Assembly: GCF_039503195.1 (NCBI RefSeq)
Contig: NZ_JBCJKP010000001.1
Location: 10,416,001 to 10,480,000, forward strand
Length of the DNA stretch: 64,000 nucleotides
Reading direction: 5' to 3'
From: Streptomyces mirabilis
GTDB taxonomy: Bacteria > Actinomycetota > Actinomycetes > Streptomycetales > Streptomycetaceae
Shown: in pieces, positions 53,131-61,692 of the stretch
Layout: each line of letters starts with the position of its first letter
How positions within the stretch are numbered: position 1 is the first letter of the stretch
Notes under the pieces: model-generated
Told to the model about the DNA's origin: nothing
Database searches by the model: none
What the model saw: only the letters and a program-made list of their open reading frames with translations
Position numbers and translations under genes: made by a program

Positions 53131-53889
53131 CTACAAGTTGTAGCCTCCCGACACCTCGATGTTCTGAGCGGTGACCCAGCGACTTTCCTCGGAGAGCAGA
53201 GCGGCGATCATCATGCCGATGTCATCGGGTTCGCCGACCCGGCCGAGAGCGGTCTTCGCCGCGAGGGCCGGGACGACTTCGGGAAACCGCTCGAAGGCGT
53301 TGTCGGCGATCCGGGTGCGCGTCGAGCCCGGTGAAATGGAATTGACGCGGATGCCTCGCGTGCTGAACTCCTTGGCCATGTAGCGGCTCAGCACGTCGAG
53401 GCCGCCCTTCATCGACGCGTAGGCCGAGTACCCAGGCTCCAGGCCCGACCTCATCGCCGAGTTGCTGCTCGTGTTGACGATGGCCCCACCGTCTTCCATC
53501 AGCGGCAGCAGGCGTTGCGTCAGGAAGTACGGGCCCTTGAGCAGAACCCGCATCAGCCTGTCGAACATCTCCTCGGTCGTATCCTCGATCAGTGACGTGT
53601 GTGCGAAGCCGGCGTTGTTGACCAGGTAGTCGAACGTGTCGCGTCGCCAGGTGTCGCGCAACACGTCGACCACGGAGCGGCGGAAGGCCGGGAAGGCGCC
53701 GGTCTCACCGACGTCCAGCGGCAGCGCGACGGCAGTGCCCCCGTCCTTCTCGATCGCGGCCGCCGTCTCCAACCCTCCCTGGGCGTTGTTGCCGTAGGTC
53801 AGAATGACTCCGGTTCCTCGCCTGGCGATCTGGATCGCCGCGCTCTGCCCGATACCGGAGCTGGCGCCAGTGATGATTGCTACCTTCAT
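53131..53889 (-). CDS. SDR-family oxidoreductase
   Basis: A 252-residue classical SDR: VAIITGASSGIGQSAAIQIA (cofactor motif), YLVNNAGFAHTSLI, the serine in VNTSSNSAM and the YASMK active site after GYSAY, then VNSISPGSTRTRIAD. The C-terminus QNIEVSGGYNL is the usual end. It is the last gene of a minus-strand operon (ABM protein, hydrolase, SDR) opposite an AraC regulator. ATG 53889. Confidence 0.92.
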   Translation of the reverse strand: MKVAIITGASSGIGQSAAIQIARRGTGVILTYGNNAQGGLETAAAIEKDGGTAVALPLDVGETGAFPAFRRSVVDVLRDTWRRDTFDYLVNNAGFAHTSLIEDTTEEMFDRLMRVLLKGPYFLTQRLLPLMEDGGAIVNTSSNSAMRSGLEPGYSAYASMKGGLDVLSRYMAKEFSTRGIRVNSISPGSTRTRIADNAFERFPEVVPALAAKTALGRVGEPDDIGMMIAALLSEESRWVTAQNIEVSGGYNL

Positions 53890-54013
53890 GATGGTTCTCC
53901 TGAGCTGTGGTTGAGGTTCGCCGAGGCCCGGGGCGGGCCTCGGGAACACGGGTGTCACACGGGAAATGCCATGACTGGCCCGGTAGTCGGCCGGTGTGGC
54001 GTCGCCTGCTCCG

Positions 54014-54982
54014 CTATGCGACGGAGGCTGGGGACAGGACTCGGGCGAGCCAGGCGTTGCGTGTGCGGCGGGCCTCGGCCGAGACACGCGCCTGCGGGTA
54101 CAGGGCGTCGAACCCGTGGAAGCCTCCCGCCCAGACATGGAGTTCCGCCTGGCCGCCGGCCGCCCAGATACGGGTGGCGTAGGCGACATCCTCGTCGCGG
54201 AAGACCTCGGCCGAGCCGGCGTCGACGTAGGTGGTCGGCAGGCCCGAGAGGTCGTCGGCCACCGCGGGGGAGACATGGCCGGGCACCTGCTCGGCCCGGA
54301 GGTCGCCGAGCACCGAGCGCCAGCCGAACTCGTTCATCTCACGGGTCCAGACACCGGGATCGCCGGAATACTGACGGCTCGAGGTGGTGACGTTGCGGTG
54401 GTCGAGCATGGGGCAGATGAGCACCTGGGCGGCGATCGGCAGGGTGCCGCCGTCGCGTGCCATCAGGGTGACCCCTGCGGCGAGGCCACCGCCGGCGCTG
54501 GCTCCCGCCACGACGATGCGGGCGGGGTCGATGCCCAACTCGTCGGCGTGCTCGGCGATCCACAGCAGCCCCCGGTAGCAGTCGTCGACCAGAGTCGTGC
54601 CGCCGACTTCGGGCGCCAACCGGTAGTCCACGGAGACCACGACGGCACCGAACAGGTCGAGCCACTCCAGCGGGATGTCGATCTGGGAGAAGCGATCTCC
54701 CATGACCATCCCACCGCCGTGTATCCAGTAGACGCACGGTGCCCCCGTGGCGTGCGCGGTCCCGGTAGGACTGAAGACCGACAGGGGAATCCGCGCACCG
54801 TCCTCGCCCGACACGGTGACCTCGCGCCGGTCGACCGAGCGGCCTTCGAGAAGGCGCTCGACCGGTGTCGACGGGAGCAGACGCAACTGCGCGAGCAGTT
54901 CGGGGCCGAGGTGGCTCATGAGCGGCATGTCGGCGAGCAGTGCGCCCAGTTCGGGGTCCAAGGCGGGTCGTGCGAGAGTCAC
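54014..54982 (-). CDS. Alpha/beta hydrolase, HSL-like esterase
   Basis: A 322-residue hormone-sensitive-lipase-family esterase: oxyanion motif YWIHGGGMVMGD (about residues 80-91), nucleophile GASAGGGLAAG (Ser about 157), acid in VDAGSAEVFRDED and His in WAGGFHGFD near residue 290. It presumably hydrolyses short-chain esters or lactones. It lies between the SDR and ABM genes with short gaps, suggesting one pathway for a small oxidised metabolite. GTG 54982 start. Confidence 0.9.
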   Translation of the reverse strand: MTLARPALDPELGALLADMPLMSHLGPELLAQLRLLPSTPVERLLEGRSVDRREVTVSGEDGARIPLSVFSPTGTAHATGAPCVYWIHGGGMVMGDRFSQIDIPLEWLDLFGAVVVSVDYRLAPEVGGTTLVDDCYRGLLWIAEHADELGIDPARIVVAGASAGGGLAAGVTLMARDGGTLPIAAQVLICPMLDHRNVTTSSRQYSGDPGVWTREMNEFGWRSVLGDLRAEQVPGHVSPAVADDLSGLPTTYVDAGSAEVFRDEDVAYATRIWAAGGQAELHVWAGGFHGFDALYPQARVSAEARRTRNAWLARVLSPASVA

Positions 54983-55075
54983 GGTGACTACCTTTCGTCG
55001 GGTCGTACGGGATGGTCAGAGGTGGAGTGCGCCTGCCCACCGGCGTGTGGTGGGGCTGGGGATGCAACAGCGGCC

Positions 55076-55393
55076 TCAGAAGGCGGCCTTGCCGTGAACC
55101 GGTACGTAGTCGGTGTACTCGGGGTCCTTCGCGAGCAGCCCGTCGAACCGCTTCACGATGGCCTGAGCGGCTTCGCCGGCGAAGACCCGGTGGTGGTCCT
55201 CCTCGCTGGTCCAGCCCTCGGTGACATGGACGACGTCGGGGTTGGACGCCGACCGGCAGACGAGATAGACGAGGCAGTGTTCACTCGTGCCGGGGTTGCC
55301 GTCGCTCAGGCCGGTCAGCAGCAGGTCGGCCAGCTGGTCGCCCATGCCGGGCCTGGCGGTCAGGGTGGCGTTGAATCCGTGGTTGACGATCAT
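55076..55393 (-). CDS. ABM-type monooxygenase
   Basis: A 105-residue antibiotic-biosynthesis-monooxygenase fold protein: TLTARPGMGDQLADLLLTGL, VYLVCRSASNPDVVHVTEGW and TSEEDHHRVFAGEAAQAIVK. These small dimeric enzymes oxidise aromatic or quinone substrates without a cofactor, or act as haem-type monooxygenases. ATG 55393 has GAAGGTAG upstream. It is the first gene of the operon with the hydrolase and SDR. Confidence 0.88.
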   Translation of the reverse strand: MIVNHGFNATLTARPGMGDQLADLLLTGLSDGNPGTSEHCLVYLVCRSASNPDVVHVTEGWTSEEDHHRVFAGEAAQAIVKRFDGLLAKDPEYTDYVPVHGKAAF

Positions 55394-55590
55394 GACTACC
55401 TTCTTCCGCGAGGGACGGATCGTGCAGGTGTGCTGGTCCCGGAGCAGAAGGCCCTTTGGCCCTCCGCAGGATTCCAGTGACTCCATTCAAGCGGCCTGAC
55501 CTGCTGAAACGGTAGAACGATGCTGTCAGCTCCTTGCACAATCCTCTTCCGTGCAGGAGTTGGCGACAGGGCGTGTGCTGCAATGAAGGC

Positions 55591-56496
55591 ATGTACCTCG
55601 AAGAGCTCCGCACCTTGCTGGCCCGACACGCACGGCCGGAGTGGACCACCGCCATCGACGGCGTCCTCATCTCGAAGGTCGAGCGGTCCGACCCACCGGC
55701 GCCGTCGATGACCGGCACGGTGCTGGCGGTCATCGCACAGGGCGCCAAACGCCTCGCGCTGGGCGACCGGGTGTACGAGTACCGCGCTGGGCAGTACCTC
55801 GTCGCGTCGGTGGACCTGCCCGTCACCGGCCAGTTCACCGACGCCGACCCGGAGCACCCGGCACTGGGTTTCGGTCTCACGCTGGAACCGTCCGTCGTCG
55901 CCGAACTGCTGCTGCAGGCCGGGCCCGGAGAGGCTCCTCGCGCCGGCGGCGGCGCGTTGCCGGGCATCGCCGTCAGTGACGCTCCGGATCCGCTGCTCGA
56001 CGCGGTGGTCCGGCTGCTGCGCCTGCTCGATGAACCCCGCGACCGGACGGTGCTCGCGCCGCTGGTCAAGCGGGAGATCCTGTGGCGGCTGATCACCGGC
56101 GAACAGGGCGGTATCGTGCGCCAGCTCGGCCTCGCCGACAGCAGCCTCAGTCACGTCGCGCGCTCGGTGCGGTGGATCCGCGAGCACTACGCGCAGCCGT
56201 TCAAGGTCGAGGACGTGGCACAGTTGGCCGGCATGAGCGTCTCCGCCTTCTACCGCAACTTCCAGGCGGTGACCGCGATGAGCCCCATCCAGTTCCAGAA
56301 GCAGATCCGGCTGCAGGAGGCCCGACTGCTGCTCGCCATCCACCCCAACGACGTCACCGCGGTCGGCCACCGCGTCGGCTACGACAGCGCGTCACAGTTC
56401 AGCAGGGAGTACCGCCGCCAGTTCGGCGCACCCCCGAGCCAGGACGCCGCCCGCCTGCGTCACGCCGCGCACACCACCGCGGGCGCTCTTCCCTGA
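55591..56496 (+). CDS. AraC-family regulator
   Basis: A 301-residue AraC-type regulator: AraC_N domain (VLAVIAQGAKRLALGDRVYE, YRAGQYLVASVDLPVTGQF), then two C-terminal helix-turn-helix units (IREHYAQPFKVEDVAQLAGM, SVSAFYRNFQAVTAMSPIQF, then VGHRVGYDSASQFSREYRRQ). ATG 55591 is about 200 bases from the divergent ABM gene, so it probably activates the ABM/hydrolase/SDR operon. Confidence 0.92.
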   Translation: MYLEELRTLLARHARPEWTTAIDGVLISKVERSDPPAPSMTGTVLAVIAQGAKRLALGDRVYEYRAGQYLVASVDLPVTGQFTDADPEHPALGFGLTLEPSVVAELLLQAGPGEAPRAGGGALPGIAVSDAPDPLLDAVVRLLRLLDEPRDRTVLAPLVKREILWRLITGEQGGIVRQLGLADSSLSHVARSVRWIREHYAQPFKVEDVAQLAGMSVSAFYRNFQAVTAMSPIQFQKQIRLQEARLLLAIHPNDVTAVGHRVGYDSASQFSREYRRQFGAPPSQDAARLRHAAHTTAGALP

Positions 56497-56701
56497 CGCG
56501 ACGGGACATCAAGGTATCCCGTCTTCAGGGCGTGCCGAACCAGCGGCAGCGGGTGGCGGATGTCGGTACCGGCGATGAGGGCTCTCCCAAGCGGCGCGAT
56601 GGCTGCTCGTCGACGAGCGGTTCAAGGAAGACCTCCCGAAGCGCTTCGGCGCCGGTGAGGGTGGCCGGTCAGGGCACGGCAGGTCCCGTGATGAGTCGGC
56701 C

Positions 56702-57085
56702 CTTTGTCCACCGTTCCCGGTGTGGCGAGCCGTACGACGAAGTCGGGCGTGCCGCCGGTGACGCGCCGGAACGCGCTCTCGCCGTCGGCCGTCCAGCCGC
56801 GCGGGTCGGCGAGTACGCCCTCCACCTGCTTGGCGACGTCGGCGGCCGACTGTTTGAGACCGTCCTCGACGACGACCTCGTAGCGCAGCAGTCGGCTGCT
56901 CCGCCCCACGGTCCCGCTCCCACCGCCCGCGGTGGTGAACCTGCCGGGGCCCGAGGACGGGACGGAGTCCGGGGAGGAAGCCGGTACGGAGGAGCCCGAG
57001 GACGGCGCGCCCACCTCGCTGATCCCGGCGCCCGGTTCCTTGCTGTGCACGGCGCCGGCCGCCGTACTGCTCGGCTTCGCCGAAC
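56702..57085 (-). pseudogene. DUF3152 protein, N-terminal fragment
   Basis: A minus-strand frame reads the low-complexity linker typical of secreted DUF3152 proteins and then the domain start: LLRYEVVVEDGLKQSAADVA, VLADPRGWTADGESAFRRVT and PDFVVRLATPGTVDK. It stops there, although the domain normally continues for over 100 residues with a zinc-protease-like His motif. The 5' side abuts the kinase relic at 57085. Only a fragment remains. Confidence 0.7.
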
Positions 57086-57726
57086 CGTGAAGCTGGCCCG
57101 CCTGGTCGACGACCTGATGGAGATCTCCCGCTGCGACGCGGCGCGGCGGCCCTGCAACTGGACGACATCGACCTCGCCGAGTCCCTCCGCCGCACCCTTG
57201 CCGCCCGCGCCTGGCTGGACACGGTGGACACCCAGCTCCCCGAGCCCGGCGTACTGCGCGGCCGGGTCGACCCGCGCCGCCTCGACGTGGTCGTCGCGAA
57301 CCGGTCGGCAACGCGCTCCGCCACGGCGCACGCCCCGTACAACTGCTCCTGTACGCACGGGAGTCTCCGGACGCGGACGACACGGGGTGGGCGGTCATCG
57401 AGGTGCGGGACAGCGGGCCGGGCATCCCCGCCGACGTCCTGCCGCAGGTTTTCGACCGCTTCTACAAGTCGGACACCGCCCGGACCAGAACGGGGGGCAG
57501 CGGACTCGGGCTCTCGATCACGGCCGAGAACGTCCCTCTGCACGGTGGCACGGTCCGGGCGGCGAACCGCGCGGACGGCGGTGCCGTGTTCACGGTCGGG
57601 ATCCCCCTGACACGACCCCCGCAAGAGCCCAGGAATCAGCTTCTGGAACAGCCTGCGCAAGGGCCTTTGACACAGTCTCCGTTCCAGAGGCCCCTCGGAC
57701 GGCCTGCGGAACGGGAGGGTTCATGA
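57085..57726 (+). pseudogene. Sensor histidine kinase, C-terminal relic with frameshifts
   Basis: Pieces in three frames give the end of a kinase: VKLARLVDDLMEISRCDA (dimerisation helix end), LPEPGVLRGRVDPRRLDVVV (N-box region, with the following NLVGN box damaged), and VRDSGPGIPADVLPQVFDRF, YKSDTARTRTGGSGLGLSI (ATP lid). The last frame ends at 57726, overlapping the lipoprotein start by four bases (ATGA), the same coupling that exists in intact kinase-lipoprotein operons. The membrane, sensory and H-box parts are missing. Confidence 0.68.
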
Positions 57727-58538
57727 GCCGTACGCGTCGGCCGTCGCGGACCGCGCTGCTGCTCACGACCGCCTTCCTGCTCTCCTCGTGCGGCATCCCC
57801 GAGACCGGCGTCGTGGAGGCCGGAGCGCCCGCCACCGGGATCCGGCCGATCTACGTCCTCTCCTTCGTCGGTGAGGGCACCCTGCTTGCCGTGCGCCGCC
57901 ATGTCCTCGGCCCGGGCGGCATCGAGACGGCCGTGGCGATGCTGTTCCAGGGCCCGGACGCCCGGGAACGCCGCAAGGGCATGACCACCGAGCTTCCGTC
58001 GATGAGGGATGCCCCAACGGTCCGGACGGACGGCGGACGGCTGTCGATCGAACTGCCGGACGGGACTGCGCCACTGACCGAGACAGCACTCGCCCAGCTG
58101 ATCTGCACAGCCGCCGACGCCCGCCTCGTCGAGACCCCGGACACCGACACCGCGTCGACGCACGTGACAGTGAGCGTTCCGGTGACGGGCCCCGGCGGCC
58201 GGCGGGTCGAAGGTTCCAGCGCGATGTGCCCATCCATGACGGGGACCGGAGGATCCCGCGAGCCCCCCTACGCCTCACCGTACGATGACGCCACAGTCGG
58301 TCTTCACCGCCGCAGTGATTCCATGTGGAGCGCGGCGTCGTCGGCCGCCTCGTCGGGAGTCCGGCCGTTCTCACGGGCGACGATGTACGCGGCGTACCAA
58401 TCCGACCAGTGGTGCTCGGGGGCGCTCGCCTCGTACGGGCCGTGGTGCTCCTCGGTCTCACGCAGGAGTTCTGCCAGCGTGGGGATGTCCATGGCGAAGC
58501 CTCCTCGGTCGGGGCGTCACTCGTCACCGCCCCGGTAG
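57723..58538 (+). CDS. GerMN-domain lipoprotein (3' end possibly altered)
   Basis: The N-terminus is a lipoprotein signal with lipobox LLSSCG (Cys about residue 19); a GerMN-type domain follows (IYVLSFVGEGTLLAVRRHVL, GGIETAVAMLFQGPDARERR, RTDGGRLSIELPDGTAPLTE, LAQLICTAADARLV). Relatives end soon after the VEGSSAMCP stretch near 58235. Here the frame runs on for about 100 residues to 58538 across a small gene on the other strand, so a stop was probably lost. The start overlaps the kinase relic (ATGA). The role is likely at the outer membrane face, accessory to the lost kinase. Confidence 0.75.
   Translation: MSRTRRPSRTALLLTTAFLLSSCGIPETGVVEAGAPATGIRPIYVLSFVGEGTLLAVRRHVLGPGGIETAVAMLFQGPDARERRKGMTTELPSMRDAPTVRTDGGRLSIELPDGTAPLTETALAQLICTAADARLVETPDTDTASTHVTVSVPVTGPGGRRVEGSSAMCPSMTGTGGSREPPYASPYDDATVGLHRRSDSMWSAASSAASSGVRPFSRATMYAAYQSDQWCSGALASYGPWCSSVSRRSSASVGMSMAKPPRSGRHSSPPR
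58304..58492 (-). CDS. Small conserved-looking acidic protein
   Basis: A 62-residue protein, DIPTLAELLRETEEHHGPYE then HHWSDWYAAYIVARENGRTP and DEAADDAALHMESLRR. This helical, acidic, tryptophan-containing pattern is common as a stand-alone gene in streptomycetes next to VOC-family genes. It is fully inside the overlong lipoprotein frame on the other strand; the well-formed protein pattern makes it the more likely coding strand there. Function unknown. Confidence 0.65.
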   Translation of the reverse strand: MDIPTLAELLRETEEHHGPYEASAPEHHWSDWYAAYIVARENGRTPDEAADDAALHMESLRR

Positions 58539-58952
58539 TCGCACCTGGACCTCTTGCAGCACCCACCCGTTGCCGTCCGGATCGCTGAACGAGGCGAATG
58601 ACGCGTAGCTGCGGCCCTCTGGATCGGGACCGTCCGCCTGATCCTGCACGCCCGCGTCATAGACGTTGTGGTAGATCTCGCTCACCTCGACGCCTCTGCT
58701 GATCAGGTCGGCGCAGGCCTGCTCCAAGTCGGAGACCACAAGGTAGTTGTGGGCGGAGCCCGGCGCCGCGGGGGTGATCCCGCGGCCGAAGTGAATCGAG
58801 CATTCCGACCCCGGTGGCGTGAGCTGCACGAGCCGGAATCTCGGACTGGCCTCGAAGTCCGCGTCGAGCCGCCACCCCAGGCTCCGATAGAAGTGCAGGG
58901 CGCGACTGACGTCGGTGACCGGGATGACGGCGACCTCGAGCCTCATGCTCAT
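58524..58952 (-). CDS. VOC-family (glyoxalase-like) protein
   Basis: A 142-residue vicinal-oxygen-chelate protein: VAVIPVTDVSRALHFYRSLG, FRLVQLTPPGSECSIHFGRG, HNYLVVSDLEQACADLISRG and FASFSDPDGNGWVLQEVQ, two beta-alpha-beta-beta-beta modules with potential metal ligands. ATG 58952 was chosen for AAGGAG six bases upstream; the frame is open to 59096 but without a good site. It may act on a small electrophile or bind bleomycin-like compounds. The divergent ArsR-SRPBCC gene starts about 300 bases away. Confidence 0.88.
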   Translation of the reverse strand: MSMRLEVAVIPVTDVSRALHFYRSLGWRLDADFEASPRFRLVQLTPPGSECSIHFGRGITPAAPGSAHNYLVVSDLEQACADLISRGVEVSEIYHNVYDAGVQDQADGPDPEGRSYASFASFSDPDGNGWVLQEVQVRLPGR

Positions 58953-59216
58953 GGTCGGCTCCTTGACGACGTCCGTTGCGTCGTCCTGCTCTCTCTGCTG
59001 GGTGCTCATGGCGATCTCCCATGACGGCCGCCCGGTTCGGCTGTGGCCCCTGATAGGCCTCCACCGGCGGGAACCCGAGCACCGGCTCCGGGTCACCCAT
59101 GGACCGACTACGCGGTAGTTGTCGTACGACCGATGATATTGGCGATGACGTCCGACGGCGCGCCGAGCCGATCGTTCCCCGGGTGAATGAAGGCTGCCGA
59201 GGATCCGCTCTTGACG

Positions 59217-59240
59217 TTATGCAGGTAAGTACCTGCATAA
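59217..59240. promoter_or_regulatory. 24-base operator palindrome
   Basis: The arms TTATGCAGGTA and TACCTGCATAA are perfect 11-base inverted repeats around a two-base centre. A TTGACG lies immediately upstream (59211-59216) and CATAAT closes the element (59236-59241), so the dyad occupies the whole spacer of a possible sigma-70-type promoter. It is well placed as an autoregulatory site for the ArsR-type gene that follows. Confidence 0.88.
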
Positions 59241-59246
59241 TGGAGT

Positions 59247-60056
59247 GTGAGCCACGAAGCTAGAGCGATGGACTGGGTCTTCAAAGCGCTGGCCGACCCC
59301 ACCCGGCGACTCCTGCTCGACCGTCTGCGCGAGCACAACGGCCAGACGCTGAGCGAGCTGTGCGAGCGGTTGGACATGACCCGCCAGTCGGCGACACAGC
59401 ATCTCGACATCCTTGGGCGGGCCAACCTCGTGACCGTCGTGCGACGGGGACGGGAGCGGCTTCACTACCTCAACCCGACACCGATCCACGAGCTGGAGGA
59501 GCGCTGGATTTCGGGGTTCGACAAGCCCCGCCTGCAAGCGATCAGTGCCATCAAGAACCAGGCAGAGGAGTACGCCATGACCGACGGACCCACGTCCGTA
59601 CCGACCTACGTCTATGTCACCTACATCCGCGCGAGCGCGGAGCAGGTGTGGCAAGCCCTGACGGACGCGGACCTGACAGCGCGCTACTGGGGACACGCCA
59701 ACATCTCGGACTGGCAACCCGGTTCGACCTGGGAGCATCGACGCGTCGACGGCTCAGGCGCCGTCGATGTCGTCGGTCATGTGCTCAAGACCGAACCTCC
59801 GACACGCTTGGTCATCACCTTCGAGGACACCCCCGACGCCGGAACACCGAGGGAACCGTCGGTCGTCACGTTCCTCGTCGAACCGCACGAGGACATCGTC
59901 CGCCTCACCGTGACCCACGAGAATCTCCCCAACCAGGAGATGCTCAACGGCATCTCGCGCGGATGGCCGGCCGTGTTGGCGAACCTCAAGTCGCTGCTCG
60001 AGACCGGCGATGTCCTCCCGCAGGCGCCATGGGAGATGTCTCCCGGGCACGCCTGA
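59247..60056 (+). CDS. ArsR-type helix-turn-helix fused to an SRPBCC (AHSA1) domain
   Basis: A 269-residue fusion. Residues 1-100 are an ArsR-like winged helix: MDWVFKALADPTRRLLLDRL, LSELCERLDMTRQSATQHLD, ANLVTVVRRGRERLHYLNP; no metal-binding cysteines are seen. Residues 115-265 form an SRPBCC/AHSA1 lipid- or small-ligand-binding domain (YVYVTYIRASAEQVWQALTD, YWGHANISDWQPGSTWEHRR, LTVTHENLPNQEML). A ligand in the pocket may control binding to the palindrome 59217. GTG 59247 would be almost leaderless; ATG 59268 is the alternative. Confidence 0.88.
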   Translation: MSHEARAMDWVFKALADPTRRLLLDRLREHNGQTLSELCERLDMTRQSATQHLDILGRANLVTVVRRGRERLHYLNPTPIHELEERWISGFDKPRLQAISAIKNQAEEYAMTDGPTSVPTYVYVTYIRASAEQVWQALTDADLTARYWGHANISDWQPGSTWEHRRVDGSGAVDVVGHVLKTEPPTRLVITFEDTPDAGTPREPSVVTFLVEPHEDIVRLTVTHENLPNQEMLNGISRGWPAVLANLKSLLETGDVLPQAPWEMSPGHA

Positions 60057-60139
60057 GCCGGTACCCGCCACCACCCTTGCCGTACCCATCCTCGCGCAGG
60101 TCCGCAGAAACCCACGCACGTCCGCAGAAAGAAGTCGAC

Positions 60140-60625
60140 ATGATGGACGCCACCCCGCTGCGGGACGCCTACCGCGCGCTGCTGGACGCCGCTGCCACCG
60201 TGGCCGGCTCCGGCGACACGAGCCCCGCCCCGCCGACCGGCGAATGGAACGCCGAGCAGATTCTGGCGCACGTCGCCCTTGTCAACGCCGCCACCCTCGC
60301 CACGGTCTCCTGTGTCGCCGCGGGATCGAACACGACGTACGACAACCGCATGGCGCTCGACACCTGGACCATCGAACGCCTCATCGCGCTCGCCGGCGGC
60401 AACGCGGGGCTTCGAGACCGCATCCGCCTCCAAGGGGACGCCCTGTGCGCACTCGGCGGACCGATGCTGAGTGACGCCGAACTCGACACACCGGTGCCGA
60501 CCCGTCTCCTGTCCAAGGACACCGTCCTGGTCGATCAGCCCATGCCACTGAGGGGCCTCATCGCCGGCCTCGCGGAAGTGGAGCTGCCCGGCCACACCAA
60601 ACAGCTCCTGGCCCTCCTGGGCTGA
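60140..60625 (+). CDS. DinB/maleylpyruvate-isomerase-like protein
   Basis: A 161-residue helical protein with the layout of the DinB/TIGR03083 superfamily: LRDAYRALLDAAATVAGSGD, PTGEWNAEQILAHVALVNAA (the first metal-His helix), and MPLRGLIAGLAEVELPGHTK with the final His. Members are thiol-dependent enzymes that use mycothiol or bacillithiol. It lies 83 bases after the ArsR-SRPBCC gene and may share its transcript. ATG 60140 or the adjacent ATG 60143. Confidence 0.78.
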   Translation: MMDATPLRDAYRALLDAAATVAGSGDTSPAPPTGEWNAEQILAHVALVNAATLATVSCVAAGSNTTYDNRMALDTWTIERLIALAGGNAGLRDRIRLQGDALCALGGPMLSDAELDTPVPTRLLSKDTVLVDQPMPLRGLIAGLAEVELPGHTKQLLALLG

Positions 60626-60762
60626 GCGCTCCCGGGTTCTCCGGGACCCGGTCCGCCGGGCGGCCAGTAAGCGATCCGTTAGGGCGACCAATAAGGAGAA
60701 CTGAAGCTTTCTGAAACAAAAGCTAACTGGAACTTCTCATTCTGGTCGGCGATGGTGGAGTC

Positions 60763-61692
60763 ATGTCCGCACCCACCGCCTCGCCCCGCTTCCTCGCCCT
60801 GGTCGGCACCGTCGTGCTGTGGGCGTCGGCCTTTCCCGCCATCCGGGTCGGCATCGACGGCCTGGGAGTGGCGGCCCTGTCGTTCCTGCGGCTCCTGATC
60901 GCCGCCGTCGCGCTGCTGGCCGTGGCGCCCTTCGCGAAGGTGCGGCTGCCGCGACGCGGCGACCTGCCGCTGATCACCCTGTGCGGGGCCACCGGCATGA
61001 CCGCGTACCAGGTTCTGCTCAACTGGGGTGAAGTGCATGTGGAGGCCGGGACCGCGAGCCTGCTCATCGCGATCGCCCCGGTCTTCAGTGTGCTGCTGGG
61101 AAGCCTGTTCCTCGGCGAGCGGCTCACCCGCACCATCGTCGTCGGCAGCGTCGTCGCGCTCGCGGGCGCGGCCGTCGTCAGCCTGGCCGAGGGCACCAGC
61201 GGGTTCTCCCTCTCGGCCCTCGTCATCCTGGCGGCCGCCGTGGTCCAAGGGGTCTACCACTTCGCGAGCAAGCCCCTGCTGCGCCACTACACCGGTCTGG
61301 AGGTCGCCACCTACGCGATGGTCGCGGGTACGGTCTTCGCGCTGCCCCTGATCCCGGCCACCTGGCACGCGGCCGTCCACGCCCCGGCCGCCGCACTCGC
61401 TTCCGCCGCCTACCTGGGCCTCCTGCCCTCCGCCCTCGGCTTCGTCATCTGGGCCTACGCCGTTGCCCGGCTGCCGCTCGCCGTCTCCACCGCGGCCCTG
61501 TACCTGGTGCCGCCGGTGGCCCTGATCGTCTCCTTCGTCTGGCTGGCGGAGGTGCCCCGCCCCATCGCGCTGGCCGGTGGCGCGATCAGTGTCGCGGGAG
61601 TGATCCTGATCAGCCGACACCAGCGGAACCATCACCCCACCGACGTCCCCGTCGTGGACGCGTCCGAGCCGCAAGGAGCCGCCTGTGCTTGA
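60763..61692 (+). CDS. EamA/RhaT-type drug/metabolite exporter
   Basis: A 309-residue DMT-family transporter with ten hydrophobic helices in two EamA repeats: FLALVGTVVLWASAFPAIRV at the start, TGMTAYQVLLNWGEVHVEAG, and in the second half VLAAAVVQGVYHFASKPLLR-like sequence then LPSALGFVIWAYAVARLPLA. ATG 60763 has GGTGGAG six bases upstream. The LysR gene overlaps its end by eight bases, so the two are probably translated together and the regulator likely controls the exporter. Confidence 0.9.
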   Translation: MSAPTASPRFLALVGTVVLWASAFPAIRVGIDGLGVAALSFLRLLIAAVALLAVAPFAKVRLPRRGDLPLITLCGATGMTAYQVLLNWGEVHVEAGTASLLIAIAPVFSVLLGSLFLGERLTRTIVVGSVVALAGAAVVSLAEGTSGFSLSALVILAAAVVQGVYHFASKPLLRHYTGLEVATYAMVAGTVFALPLIPATWHAAVHAPAAALASAAYLGLLPSALGFVIWAYAVARLPLAVSTAALYLVPPVALIVSFVWLAEVPRPIALAGGAISVAGVILISRHQRNHHPTDVPVVDASEPQGAACA

